Positions 1 through 7,725 of a stretch of 64,000 bases of DNA are shown one piece after another (the first letter of the stretch is position 1; every line of letters starts with the position of its first letter). The notes under the pieces were generated by a model. It was given only the letters and a program-made list of their open reading frames with translations. It ran no database searches and was not told the origin of the DNA. A program made the translations under genes and the position numbers. Source of the DNA: Plantactinospora sp. KBS50 (lineage in GTDB: Bacteria; Actinomycetota; Actinomycetes; Mycobacteriales; Micromonosporaceae); the NCBI RefSeq assembly GCF_002285795.1, contig NZ_CP022961.1:1922001-1986000 (forward strand). The letters are read 5' to 3'.

Positions 1-2
1 CC

Positions 3-371
3 GACCATCGGCTGGGGTTTGCCGAGGTCACCATTCCGCCGGGCACCCCGAGCCCGTTGCAGCATCGTCATGCCCAGCATGACGAGGGCTTCTACGTCCT
101 GGCGGGAACCTTCCGCTTCACCGTCGGCGAGGATCAGTACGACGCCGGGCCGGGCACCTGGGTCATCGTGCCGACCGGGGCGCCGCACACGTTCGCCAAC
201 ATCGGCGACGAGAACGCCGTCATGCTGAACACGTTCACGCCGGATTTGTACGTGCAGTATTTCCGCGACTTCAAGGCCATGATCGATTCCGGGCAGCCGG
301 TCAACGCCGAGACCATGCGACCGCTGTGGAAGAACTACGCCACCGAGATCTCGAACGAATACGCCTCGTGA
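3..371 (+). CDS. Cupin-domain protein, 5' end cut by window edge
   Basis: Small beta-barrel cupin, open at the left edge of the window: the reading frame is open from base 3, so the real start lies outside. The two cupin histidine motifs are visible early (HRHAQHDEGFYVLAG, then PTGAPHTFAN), as in metal-binding single-domain cupins. The C-terminal helix region ends in EYAS. The stop codon overlaps the GTG start of the next gene (GTGA), so the two are probably co-transcribed. The substrate is unknown; proteins of this size are usually small-molecule oxygenases, isomerases or ligand sensors. The family call is firm and the function is not. Confidence 0.8.
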   Translation, partial: DHRLGFAEVTIPPGTPSPLQHRHAQHDEGFYVLAGTFRFTVGEDQYDAGPGTWVIVPTGAPHTFANIGDENAVMLNTFTPDLYVQYFRDFKAMIDSGQPVNAETMRPLWKNYATEISNEYAS

Positions 372-1282
372 AGCGCCTTCAGTACGACCGCTACGGCGGC
401 CCGGAGGTGATGTCGCTCGCCGAGTTCGAGCCGGCGCGCCCCGGTCCGGACGAGGTTCTCGTCCGCGTCCGGGCGGCGGCTTCCAACGCGCTGGACTGGA
501 AGATGCGCAACGGCGAGATGAAGTTGCTGACCGGTCGCTCCTTTCCGCGGGCGATGGGGCACGACTTCGCCGGAGTCGTCGAGGCGGTCGGCGCCGGTGT
601 CACCCGCCTGAAGGTCGGCGACGCGGTACTCGGCGGGGCTCGGTTCCGGCAGGCGGGGGCGTTCGCCGAGGCGGTGACGGTCCCGGAGAAGGCAGTCGTG
701 CTCAAACCGGTGGACCTTTCGTACGAGCAGGCCGCCGCGCTGCCGACCGTGGGCGTGACCGCCCGTCAGGCCCTGGCGGAGGTCCGGCCCGGGCAGGCGG
801 TCTTCGTCAACGGGTGCCTGGGCGGGGTGGGCCGGGCCGCCGTGCAGTTCGCCCGGGCGCGGGGAGCCTCGGTCGCCGGCAGTTGCCGCGACACCGCGAC
901 GGACGAGGCCCGCGAACTCGGCGTCGATCCGGTCGTGGGTTTCGGTTTCGCCCCGGCGGTCCTCGCCAGACGGTTCGATCTCGTTCTCGACACGCCCGGC
1001 GTGCTTTCCTCCGCCGCGGCCCGAAGGCTGCTGAAGCCGGGGGGAACCATCGTCGACATCGTTCCGACCCCGGCCAAAATGATCAGGAGTGTGCTGCCCG
1101 GCCCGTTCCGGGCGATGATGGGCCGGCTGGTCACCGCCGACCTGGCGGAGGTGGCCCGGGTCCTGCGCCTGCCCATCGCCCGCACGGTCCCGTTGGCCGA
1201 GGCGATTGCCGCCCTGACCGAGTTGGAGCGTGACCGGCGCCCGAAGGGCGGCAAACTGGTCATCACCATGGCCGGAAGCTGA
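368..1282 (+). CDS. NAD(P)H:quinone reductase-like medium-chain dehydrogenase
   Basis: Medium-chain dehydrogenase/reductase of the zinc-free quinone oxidoreductase type, 304 aa, cytosolic. The GTG at 368 was chosen because it overlaps the cupin stop and starts right at the typical N-terminus (MKRLQYDRYGGPEVM). Visible are the GroES-like domain with AMGHDFAGVVEAVG (about residues 62-75) and the Rossmann nucleotide motif NGCLGGVGRAAVQFAR (about 149-164). The usual GHE catalytic zinc site and the four structural cysteines are absent, which fits NADPH-dependent quinone or enone reduction. It is coupled to the cupin gene. The physiological substrate cannot be told. Confidence 0.85.
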   Translation: MKRLQYDRYGGPEVMSLAEFEPARPGPDEVLVRVRAAASNALDWKMRNGEMKLLTGRSFPRAMGHDFAGVVEAVGAGVTRLKVGDAVLGGARFRQAGAFAEAVTVPEKAVVLKPVDLSYEQAAALPTVGVTARQALAEVRPGQAVFVNGCLGGVGRAAVQFARARGASVAGSCRDTATDEARELGVDPVVGFGFAPAVLARRFDLVLDTPGVLSSAAARRLLKPGGTIVDIVPTPAKMIRSVLPGPFRAMMGRLVTADLAEVARVLRLPIARTVPLAEAIAALTELERDRRPKGGKLVITMAGS

Positions 1283-1399
1283 ACGGGCCGAGCTACGTAC
1301 ATTTCGTGGTGGGAATGTCGATGCGCCGCAAAGGGTTCGGCCCTGTACGGACGGTAGAGCGTCTCCCCCCTCGGCCACGTGCAGGATCAGGCGGTGTTC

Positions 1400-1801
1400 A
1401 TGAGCGTTGTCGACAGCCCGGAGGGCCTGGGTAAGGCGATCCGAAGTGGATCCAACGAGATCGAGATTTCGTACAACATCAAGACGACGGTGGTTTCTCT
1501 GCGTGCCGTTGGTCCCGTCGCCTGGGGTGTGGCGGCCGGGGCGATCGTGGCCGCTGTCATTGCGATCCTGTCGACCCCGTCGGCGGCCGCGCTCACCGGC
1601 GGACCGGGCGCCGTCGGCACCGCGGGTGGCGCCGCGGCGGCGCTCGCCGTACTGAGTGGAATCGTCGGCGCGGCGACCGCTCGGTTCCTGGTGAAGGTTG
1701 CGGTGGCGGCCCGCGACCCCAAGGCGGTGTCCCGCCTCCGCAAGGACTACGAGCCCGTTGACCGCTCGGGGCGCTACTACCTGCGGAGGATCGGCAAGTG
1801 A
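1400..1801 (+). CDS. Small two-helix membrane protein, unknown
   Basis: Hypothetical protein of 133 aa. ATG at 1400 was preferred over an in-frame GTG at 1379 because AGGCGG lies just upstream of the ATG. The N-terminal 40 residues are soluble; two Ala/Gly-rich hydrophobic segments follow at about residues 40-62 and 70-100, then a charged tail (LRKDYEPVDRSGRYYLRR). No enzymatic motif is visible. The stop overlaps the GTG of the next small membrane gene, so the two are probably translated together and may act together. Its function is not recognised. Confidence 0.6.
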   Translation: MSVVDSPEGLGKAIRSGSNEIEISYNIKTTVVSLRAVGPVAWGVAAGAIVAAVIAILSTPSAAALTGGPGAVGTAGGAAAALAVLSGIVGAATARFLVKVAVAARDPKAVSRLRKDYEPVDRSGRYYLRRIGK

Positions 1802-2070
1802 GCGAGCGTCCCAAGGACAAGGACAAGGACAAGGACCGTGACTGGGCCACCTGGGCCCTGGCCGCGGCGGCGGTCGTGGTGGCGTACGTCTCCACCCGGC
1901 GCCCCCGCCCGTTCCACTCGTTGGTCGACAGGGGCGTCGCCCGGCGTTGTCCGCACTGTGAGGTCGGGCTCGGCCAGGATCACCTGACCCGGTGCGTCGA
2001 AAAGGGACGATGGGACGGTCGGCTGCGCGCGGCGGAGGCGGCCAGGAAGGACCCGCCCGCCGGGAAGTAG
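1798..2070 (+). CDS. Small membrane-anchored protein with CPHC motif
   Basis: Hypothetical protein of 90 aa whose GTG start overlaps the stop of the preceding gene (GTGA). A strongly charged N-terminus containing a KDKDKDKDRD run precedes one transmembrane helix (about residues 18-33). A soluble tail with RRCPHCEVG and one further Cys (TRCVEKGRW) follows, and could bind metal or form a disulfide. The repeated Lys-Asp codons are encoded by a short AAGGAC tandem repeat at about 1812-1836. No family was recognised. Confidence 0.55.
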   Translation: MSERPKDKDKDKDRDWATWALAAAAVVVAYVSTRRPRPFHSLVDRGVARRCPHCEVGLGQDHLTRCVEKGRWDGRLRAAEAARKDPPAGK

Positions 2071-2088
2071 TCCCGCCGGGACGGACGA

Positions 2089-2742
2089 TCAGCAGGGGTC
2101 CCGGGTGAGGCGCTGTCGCTCGCGTTCCGCGTTCGGCAGCGCCGATGCCCACCCCGCGACGCGCCAGGTCCAGCGCAGCGGCCGGTATCGGGCGATCCGG
2201 CTGTCACCGACGATGGCCACGATCTCGATCGCCGCCGCCAGACCCAGCACCGCCACCGCCGCGATCCGGCCGGGGCCGAGATCCGCCGCCCTGCCGGGAA
2301 TGGCCATGACGGCCCCGCCGATCAGGAACCCCACCAGCCCGATGTTGAACGAGTAGCGGGACCGACGCACGAGTCGGCTCCACACCTGCTGATGCTGGCG
2401 CAACTCCTCGGCGACCGCTTGGCGCCGGTCGGGCATGTCCGAGTCCGAGTACCACTCCAGCGCCTGCGACGGGGTGACGCCGTACGCTCGCGCCTGTGCG
2501 TTGACCTGAACCACGTGGAACAGCGATACCGTCGAGGTCGCGAAGAGCAGGATCACCAGGCCGGGCGCGTGCAGGTTGCTGTGGATGTCGATCGCCAGAC
2601 CCATCAGGGCGATGGCGAATCCGGCCAGGACCGGCGCCGCGCCTCCGCCGAACGCGTCGGCGGCCGCCACCACGTTGTAGGGATCCGGCGGTGAGAAGCT
2701 GATCGGTCCGGACGCCTGCTGATGACCGGCCTCGATCGACAC
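2089..2742 (-). CDS. Four-helix membrane protein, unknown
   Basis: Hypothetical integral membrane protein of 217 aa. Hydrophobic segments lie at about residues 35-52 and 60-80, then at 130-150 and 158-178. They are separated by a cytosolic-looking charged loop (about 95-125) and followed by a basic C-terminal tail. The layout resembles small actinobacterial membrane proteins of unknown role. It converges with the small-membrane-protein pair upstream (18 bp between stops). No transporter or enzyme motif was seen. Confidence 0.6.
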   Translation of the reverse strand: MSIEAGHQQASGPISFSPPDPYNVVAAADAFGGGAAPVLAGFAIALMGLAIDIHSNLHAPGLVILLFATSTVSLFHVVQVNAQARAYGVTPSQALEWYSDSDMPDRRQAVAEELRQHQQVWSRLVRRSRYSFNIGLVGFLIGGAVMAIPGRAADLGPGRIAAVAVLGLAAAIEIVAIVGDSRIARYRPLRWTWRVAGWASALPNAERERQRLTRDPC

Positions 2743-2818
2743 CGTCTGTCCCCACCTTGCCGCAGCTGATCGGTCGCCGGGACTCCGCTGTCCATCGTTT
2801 GACCCCGAGGGGACCCCG

Positions 2819-3034
2819 GTGGCCGCGGAGATCCACGAGGCGCGGCTCGGCGGCCGGTGGGTCGGAGCGGGCGACGCGTTGACACAGACATCCTATGGCT
2901 GCCGTGTCGTCGACCTGGACGAAGCCGTGGCGCACGCGCTGAGCCTCGGCGCCGAGCTGCCCGCGCACCAGCCGCAGGACAACGTGCGGGTCCTGCTCGA
3001 CCCGGCGGGCCATCCGTTCTGCCTCCACAGGTAG
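2819..3034 (+). pseudogene. C-terminal fragment of a VOC/glyoxalase-like protein
   Basis: About 71 residues match only the second half of a glyoxalase_6/VOC domain: a VVDLDEAVAHALSLGAEL stretch and the family's typical C-terminal DPAGHPFCL motif. The N-terminal beta-alpha-beta-beta-beta unit is missing, because the upstream 75 bp run straight into the divergent membrane-protein gene. I therefore read it as a decayed or truncated gene. A rearranged short functional protein is possible but unlikely, since VOC proteins need two such units. Confidence 0.5.
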
Positions 3035-3203
3035 CGACCCCGGGCCGACCGTGGGGCGCGTCGGGGGGATCGCGTTCGCGCGCCGGAAGACCGGCGTCCA
3101 CGCGTACCGTTGGGTCGGTTGGTGCCGGCTCGTGCCGCAACGTCGCGTCGCAGCCGGTTTGCCGACGAGGATTGAGGAGCCGGTCCGTGGGCAAGGAGAC
3201 GTC

Positions 3204-3611
3204 ATGAGCGACTGGAACGACAAGATCATCGAGGAGTTCCGCGCGAATGGAGGGCAGGTGGGCGGCCAGTTCGCCGGCGCGCCGCTGCTGCTGTTGCACA
3301 CGGTGGGTGCCAGGAGCGGCCAGACCCGGGTCAGCCCGGTGATGTACCAGAAGGTGGACGGTGGCTACGCCGTGTTCGGGTCCAAGGGCGGCGCCCCCAC
3401 CAATCCCGACTGGTACCACAACCTGCTGGCTCATCCGCGCGTCCAGGCGGAAATCGGTACGGACCTGGTCGAGCTGGTCGCCAGGGTCGCCGAGGGGGAC
3501 GAGCGGGAACGGATCTGGAGCGAGCAGAAGGACGCGTACCCGGGCTTCGCCGAGTACGAGCGGAAGACCAGCCGGCAGATTCCGGTCGTCGTGCTGGAAC
3601 CCGCGTCGTAG
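3204..3611 (+). CDS. DDN-like deazaflavin (F420)-dependent nitroreductase family protein
   Basis: Protein of 135 aa of the F420H2-dependent reductase (DDN/nitroreductase_rel) family, a split beta-barrel that binds cofactor F420 in actinobacteria. The ATG at 3204 follows GCAAGGAG and gives the standard N-terminus. Family landmarks are LLLLHTVGARSGQTRVSPV (about residues 26-44), the GSKGGAPTNPDWYHNLLAHP cofactor-binding segment, and the EYERKTSRQIPVVVLEP C-terminus. The start position implied by a longer open frame at 3051 is not needed. It ends just before a strong convergent terminator. Its substrate is unknown. Confidence 0.9.
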   Translation: MSDWNDKIIEEFRANGGQVGGQFAGAPLLLLHTVGARSGQTRVSPVMYQKVDGGYAVFGSKGGAPTNPDWYHNLLAHPRVQAEIGTDLVELVARVAEGDERERIWSEQKDAYPGFAEYERKTSRQIPVVVLEPAS

Positions 3612-3619
3612 GTCGGCCG

Positions 3620-3660
3620 TGTCAGGTCCTCGGCTGCTCGGCGCGGCCGAGGACCTGACA
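3620..3660. terminator. Bidirectional hairpin terminator
   Basis: A perfect 15-bp inverted repeat (TGTCAGGTCCTCGGC and its complement) with an 11-nt loop lies between the convergent deazaflavin reductase and DUF1062 genes. The position and strength fit a bidirectional intrinsic terminator of the actinobacterial type, without a clear T-run. Confidence 0.8.
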
Positions 3661-3670
3661 CCAGCCCTAG

Positions 3671-4231
3671 CTAGTCCATCGACATGACGATGAAGGTGAA
3701 CGCGGCGCTGGTCGTACGGCGCAGCGGAATGTCGCACTTGACCCGGCGCAGCACCTCGCCCCGGCTCAGCCCGAGCCCGTGCGCGATGAGCCGCTCCGGA
3801 CGCACCGGCACCGGATCCTCGAAGACGACCGCCACCCGGACCGGCCACGCCTCGTCGTGCCGTGCCGGCGGGACGTCCAGCCGCCAGGCGCCCCGCCAGT
3901 CCAGGGCGAACCGGTTGGTGCGGGCGAACCACTGATCCAACAGCGTGGCCGCCACCAGATCCGGATCGTTGGCGTGGTACCGGTCGAGCATGGCCGGATC
4001 CAAGGAGCCGACCGGCGTCCGCTCGTGCACGGTGAGCTTCTTCGTCCGGTTGCAGGACTGGCACCGGACCAGCAGCCACACGTCCAGCAGCTTGCCATTG
4101 GCATTGACCCGGAACCTGCCCTGGCCGGTGGTGGCCGACCCGGACCGGCAGTCCGGGCAGCGTAACGACAGCAGCGGCAGCCTGGTCCGGCGAACGACCC
4201 AGGGCAGCACGGCATGAGGTTGTGAAGACAC
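3671..4231 (-). CDS. DUF1062 family protein
   Basis: Protein of 186 aa matching DUF1062. It has an N-terminal zinc-ribbon-like pair LRCPDCRSG and RCQSCNRTKKLTVHER (Cys-x2-Cys twice, about residues 23-66). A conserved RYHANDPDLV-type segment follows, then a C-terminal domain ending ...TSAAFTFIVMSMD. Start is GTG at 4231. The role of the family is unknown; the Cys pairs suggest zinc binding. It converges on the terminator at 3620-3660. Nothing ties it to the biosynthetic locus. Confidence 0.8.
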   Translation of the reverse strand: MSSQPHAVLPWVVRRTRLPLLSLRCPDCRSGSATTGQGRFRVNANGKLLDVWLLVRCQSCNRTKKLTVHERTPVGSLDPAMLDRYHANDPDLVAATLLDQWFARTNRFALDWRGAWRLDVPPARHDEAWPVRVAVVFEDPVPVRPERLIAHGLGLSRGEVLRRVKCDIPLRRTTSAAFTFIVMSMD

Positions 4232-4515
4232 GATGATCTCTCTGGAGACCTGACACGAGGCCGTTCGCGCGCGGCCTCAAACGCTGCATGAGCGGGCGCC
4301 CACGGGCAGCCCGGCAGGACCGACGGAAGGGTCGGCCTGAAGATGAGCGGAAGAAAGCGTCAGGTCTGAAGAGCAGGTGGGGTCACGCCGGTTGTCCTCT
4401 GTCCTCGCGGCGACGGGCCACCGGCAACGTACGGGCATGCGGGCGGAAGGCTCAACGGGTTTTCGCCGGGCGGCAAGCGGCCGTGACCGGGTGTCCCGTG
4501 GCGACGTGGGGTCGG

Positions 4516-4563
4516 CGCGGGCGGGGGCTACCGACGGCCCGCGCGGGCGGGGGCTACCGACCG
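4516..4563. repeat. Short direct repeat in the DUF1062-endonuclease V spacer
   Basis: The unit CGCGGGCGGGGGCTACCGAC occurs twice, a few bases apart, next to the endonuclease V stop codon. The rest of the roughly 320-bp stretch 4232-4553 holds no gene, promoter or hairpin that I can support. Confidence 0.6.
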
Positions 4564-5075
4564 CCCGCGCGGGCGAGCGTGTCCACCTGGCGTAGCGCGT
4601 CGGGCAGCCGGTACGGCCCGGCCATCCCGGCCACGAGGGCAGCGGCCCGCTCGGTGGGGATGCCGACCGAGGTGACGTACAGCGGTCGCCGGGCGGCGCC
4701 ACGGCGTACCGGAATCGCGTGGCTGGCCGTGCGGAACGCCGTCTTGGCCACGCCGAGGACCGGGACCCCCAGTTCGGTGTGCAGGTGCGCCCCGAGGCCG
4801 GGGCGCCCCTGCGGGTCCAGATCGACGTAGCCGTCGATGATGACCAGCGACACCGGGTGGTCGAGATCGGCCAGTACGGCGCGCAGCGCGGGCAGTTCGC
4901 GGGCGTAGAAGAGGCCCGGCTGGTACGGCGCCACGCGGTCCAGCCAGCGTACGCGTTCCTCGACGATCCGGGCGAACCGCGGCTCCCGGGCGGCGACCAG
5001 CGCCGCGCGGGCGCCGCCGGCCGGTGGATAGTGGACGTCAACGGCCGCGTACGGCGCCGGATCCTGAACCGCCAT
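4554..5075 (-). CDS. nfi: Endonuclease V (deoxyinosine 3'-endonuclease)
   Basis: Protein of 173 aa if started at the internal ATG (MAVQDPAPYAAVDVHYPP), which puts the catalytic Asp of the DVHYPP strand near the N-terminus as in the family. Other landmarks are YQPGLFYARELPAL, LVIIDGYVDLDP (second catalytic Asp) and LGVPVLGVAKTAF with the conserved Lys. The enzyme nicks DNA one nucleotide 3' of deoxyinosine for repair of deaminated adenine. An upstream ATG at 5114 would add 13 non-conserved residues. It is a housekeeping flank of the biosynthetic region and follows DUF885 copy 1 by 66 bp on the same strand. Confidence 0.85.
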   Translation of the reverse strand: MAVQDPAPYAAVDVHYPPAGGARAALVAAREPRFARIVEERVRWLDRVAPYQPGLFYARELPALRAVLADLDHPVSLVIIDGYVDLDPQGRPGLGAHLHTELGVPVLGVAKTAFRTASHAIPVRRGAARRPLYVTSVGIPTERAAALVAGMAGPYRLPDALRQVDTLARAGGR

Positions 5076-5141
5076 GCCGGCCAGTCTTCCGGGTGCTCGG
5101 GTGGACCGACGCACGGCCCGTGGGCGAGGGGCCGGCCGCTC

Positions 5142-6818
5142 TCAGGTGTCGGCGCCGAGCGCGGCCGGGTGTGCGTCGGCCAGGTACCGCCGGACGGTCG
5201 ACAGCGGTGCGCAGCCGCACCGCATCAGCCGGGCGTGGAAGTCGTGCAGTTCCTTGTTGCCGGTGGCGGCCTCGGCCGCGCGCCACCGGCGGATCTGGAG
5301 TTTGCCCAGCGCGTACATGGCGCGGGTGCGGTTGGAGACGGTCTCCACGACGTCCCTGCCGGCCCGCTCGGCCGACCAGCCGTTGATCTCCGCCGTCCGC
5401 GCGCCGGCCTGGGCGAACGTCCACCGGCCGGACTGTACGGACAGGTAGGTCAGCAGCCGGCTGGCGGACTCCAGGGCGAACCGCAGCTGGGCTGTCTCGA
5501 CCAGCGGCCGGCCGTCCGCGAGGCCCTGCTCGATCGCCAGTTCCTCCGCGTAGTGTGCCCAGCCCTCGGTGAAGCCGGCGAACCACAGCAGGCTGGTGCG
5601 TACCGGGCTCGGGCCGGTCGACGCGGTCTCCATCTGCAGGTAGTGGCCCGCGTACAGCTCGTGCACGGCCAGCATCTCCAGGGTCGGCTCGTTGAGGTAC
5701 GACCAGGCGGCGGCGGGCGGCTGGCCGGGGCGGGGGAGGTCCGGCTCCGGTACGTGCACCCGGTGCGGCCGGCGTACCGCCTCCAGCGGCGGCGAGAAGA
5801 TGAACACGACGTCGGCGGCCAGCGCCGCGCCGTGCGAGCCGTACAGCTCGAACGGGACGTACGTCTGCACCGGCAGCACGTCCCGGTCGGTCCAGAAGCT
5901 CCGCAGCCGCTCGACGATGGAGCGCAGCGAGTCGGCGACCGGGCCGGCCGGCAGGTGTCCGAGCAGCCGCGCGTACGCCGCCGGCGGGGTGGCCTCGCCG
6001 ATCCGGCGGGCGGCCCGGTGCAGCGCGGCGGTCACCGCGGCGACCTCCGCCTCGGCCTCCTCGATCAGCTCCGCGACGGGCCGCTCGATGCCCTCGGTGA
6101 TCCGCAGCATCTCGGCCAGGGATTCCGGGCCGAGCAGGTCGGGCGCCGGGGTCCGGCCGGCGATGGCCCGCGCGTAGCGTTCGCAGGCCGCGGCCGCCGC
6201 GCCGGCCACCGGCGCCAGCACCTGCGCGAAGTCCGGCCGTACGCCGGCCAGTTGGCCGGCGATCCCGCGGATGCTCGCCGCCTGGGCGGGTCCCCAGGAG
6301 ATGCCGTAGAGCCGTTCGCCGGCCGAGATCGACGGGCGCAGGACCTCCTCGGCCCTGGCGAGGTAGTCCGGCAGCCCGGCCAGGTGCCGCAGCAGCGCGG
6401 CGACGCGTTCGGCAAGCGGGGCGTAGCTGCCGGCGAGGTAGCCGGACACGTCGGCCTCGTGCGCGTAGTCGAGCGGGCCGAGGTAGGGCTGGTTGAGGTC
6501 CACCACCCGGAAGCGTTCGAATTCCAGGAGCCGGCCGCAGGTGTCCAGATCGGCGCGCAGCTCCGGGTCGCCCGTGGTGGGCAGGTTGTCCAGGTGACGG
6601 CGCACCGAGGTGAGCAGCGGCGTGAAGAGGTCGCCGGAGCGGGGCGCCACCGCGGGAAGCCGGCCGTCGTGGTCGTGCCGGCCGATCCGGCGCGCCACGT
6701 GCGGGTACTGGGCGCAGACGAGGTCGACCACGGCCGAGGCCGTGCCGGCGGCGTCCGAACTCATCTGCTGGATCAACTTCCCTACCGGTCCCGTCGCGGG
6801 GGCGGGCTCGCCTGACAT
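5142..6818 (-). CDS. DUF885 metallopeptidase-like protein, copy 1
   Basis: Protein of 558 aa in the DUF885 family (putative zinc peptidases). The zinc motif is visible as AVHELYAGHYLQ (about residues 380-391, HExxxGH form), followed by FTEGWAHYAEELA with the conserved Glu. There is no signal peptide or membrane segment, so it is probably cytosolic. It is clearly paralogous to the copy at 19661-21490, sharing EADxSxY, LRxALESAxRL, GWSAERAxRxV, MYALGK and RLMRCGCAPLS-type blocks; it is more distant from the copy at 53165-54898. It lies 148 nt downstream of a small peptide gene on the same strand. DUF885 function is not established; processing of that peptide or of the NRPS product is inference. 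Confidence 0.8.
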   Translation of the reverse strand: MSGEPAPATGPVGKLIQQMSSDAAGTASAVVDLVCAQYPHVARRIGRHDHDGRLPAVAPRSGDLFTPLLTSVRRHLDNLPTTGDPELRADLDTCGRLLEFERFRVVDLNQPYLGPLDYAHEADVSGYLAGSYAPLAERVAALLRHLAGLPDYLARAEEVLRPSISAGERLYGISWGPAQAASIRGIAGQLAGVRPDFAQVLAPVAGAAAAACERYARAIAGRTPAPDLLGPESLAEMLRITEGIERPVAELIEEAEAEVAAVTAALHRAARRIGEATPPAAYARLLGHLPAGPVADSLRSIVERLRSFWTDRDVLPVQTYVPFELYGSHGAALAADVVFIFSPPLEAVRRPHRVHVPEPDLPRPGQPPAAAWSYLNEPTLEMLAVHELYAGHYLQMETASTGPSPVRTSLLWFAGFTEGWAHYAEELAIEQGLADGRPLVETAQLRFALESASRLLTYLSVQSGRWTFAQAGARTAEINGWSAERAGRDVVETVSNRTRAMYALGKLQIRRWRAAEAATGNKELHDFHARLMRCGCAPLSTVRRYLADAHPAALGADT

Positions 6819-6896
6819 TGCGCTGGAGACATGGTTTCGACCCGGCTCGCCGACACCCAGGCTACAAAGGGTTAGGCTTTGACGCCTGATGGTGCG

Positions 6897-6946
6897 GGTG
6901 GTGCTTTGTTACCGTTTACCACCTGTGCCTGCTGTGGTGCGCAGGC
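6897..6946 (-). promoter_or_regulatory. Hairpins between peptide gene and DUF885 copy 1
   Basis: Two small inverted repeats lie in the 148-nt spacer: GCCTGC/GCAGGC at 6927-6946 and GGTGGT/ACCACC at 6897-6923. They could attenuate transcription so that the peptide is made in excess over the peptidase, as is common after RiPP precursor genes. Stems are only 6 bp, so this is tentative. Confidence 0.35.
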
Positions 6947-6966
6947 TGGCTTGCCGTCGGACGAAT

Positions 6967-7097
6967 TTATTCGGCAACCGTCGTCATGTCGGTCGTGTTG
7001 GCCACGACCTCTTCGTCGAGCTGCGAGAGCATGTTCCGAAGCTCGTCGGGGACAGGCCCTCGAGTTCCTCGGTGTCGATCAGCTGCGCAAGAATCAT
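6967..7097 (-). CDS. Small acidic peptide, paralogue 2 (apparent frameshift)
   Basis: A short gene missed by ordinary ORF calling. On the minus strand AGGAGG sits 5 nt before ATG (7097). The frame opens MILAQLIDTEELEGLSP and is then lost; adding one C to a C4 run (bases 7048-7051) restores DELRNMLSQLDEEVVANTTD and an end at ...VAE, stop 6967-6969. The repaired peptide is 43 aa. It aligns without gaps to the peptide at 17106-17273 over about 35 residues (ILxQL-[VI]-D-[ST]-EEL, then P-[DE]-ELRxML and LD-[DE]-EVV), with a different C-terminal part. It is strongly acidic and helical and has no cysteine. Without repair it would encode about 37 residues with an unrelated tail. A precursor, scaffold or carrier role is inference. 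Confidence 0.65.
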
Positions 7098-7112
7098 CGC
7101 AACCTCCTATTC

Positions 7113-7191
7113 GGTTCGTCGATCCGGGAACCGACGAGCCGGGACGGAAGCATGTCTCCCTCTCTGCATCGGCGGAGCTGCTCCGCCGATG
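7113..7191 (-). promoter_or_regulatory. Structured 5' leader of small-peptide gene 2
   Basis: Two hairpins precede the peptide start: an 11-bp perfect stem CATCGGCGGAG with its complement around a 3-nt loop (7167-7191), and a near-perfect 9-bp stem GGTTCGTCG/CGACGAGCC (about 7114-7140). They lie in the expected 5' untranslated region and may be an operator or attenuator. Regulation is inference. Confidence 0.45.
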
Positions 7192-7257
7192 ACCACTGCT
7201 CCTTTCGTGCGCGGCGACGTGCGGTTACCGCGCCTGCGCGGAAGGCGATGAGCGTTG

Positions 7258-7263
7258 ATTGTA
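7258..7263 (-). promoter_or_regulatory. Candidate -10 box for small-peptide gene 2
   Basis: TACAAT on the minus strand about 160 nt upstream of the peptide ATG, in a relatively AT-rich patch. No convincing -35 element is visible at 16-19 nt, only a weak TGGACG at 20 nt. It would give a leader of about 150 nt carrying both hairpins. Confidence 0.3.
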
Positions 7264-7725
7264 GGCGGGCGGTGTCCTGCGTTCGTCCAGCTCGGGTCGC
7301 CGTCGGACGTCCATTATGGATGGATGTTCCGTGGTGACCGTGCTGCGATGATTCGCACTGCCCGCCGATGGTCTGCTGGGCCGGTGCGGTGCCGGATCGC
7401 CGTACTCGGAGCATCGCCCCTCACCGGAAACACCGACGTAACCGAATTGACCGGTACGGGATGGATGCGACTCCCAGGTGCGACAACTACCGGAGGAATT
7501 CTATTGATAACTTTCCGTCAATCTCAACCGAGTCACCCCTCTTCCGAAGTGGAAACGGACCCATCCGGGTGATATGACAACCCGGCAAGTCGATCGACAG
7601 CGGGGACAGCGTTACACAGTGGCCAACGCCAAGTCAACGGTCGATGTGAGCGTCCCCAAAGGGTTGCCATGATGCGGGTCTGCTGGCATTCTCGCCGCTG
7701 CCGGACCGGCCGAGAGAGGTGCCGC
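7264..7725. other. Divergent intergenic region before the MFS gene
   Basis: About 460 bp without a supported gene between the peptide-2 leader and the MFS transporter. Base composition is visibly less GC-rich than the neighbours (7430-7620). It contains a GGAGG followed at 7504 by a 22-codon TTG frame that I do not accept as a gene. It presumably holds the promoter of the transporter. Confidence 0.4.

Noticed and set aside
7504-7572. 22-codon TTG frame with GGAGG upstream, before the MFS gene
   Set aside because: No similarity to the acidic peptide family, rare start codon and too short to support; chance occurrence is likely.
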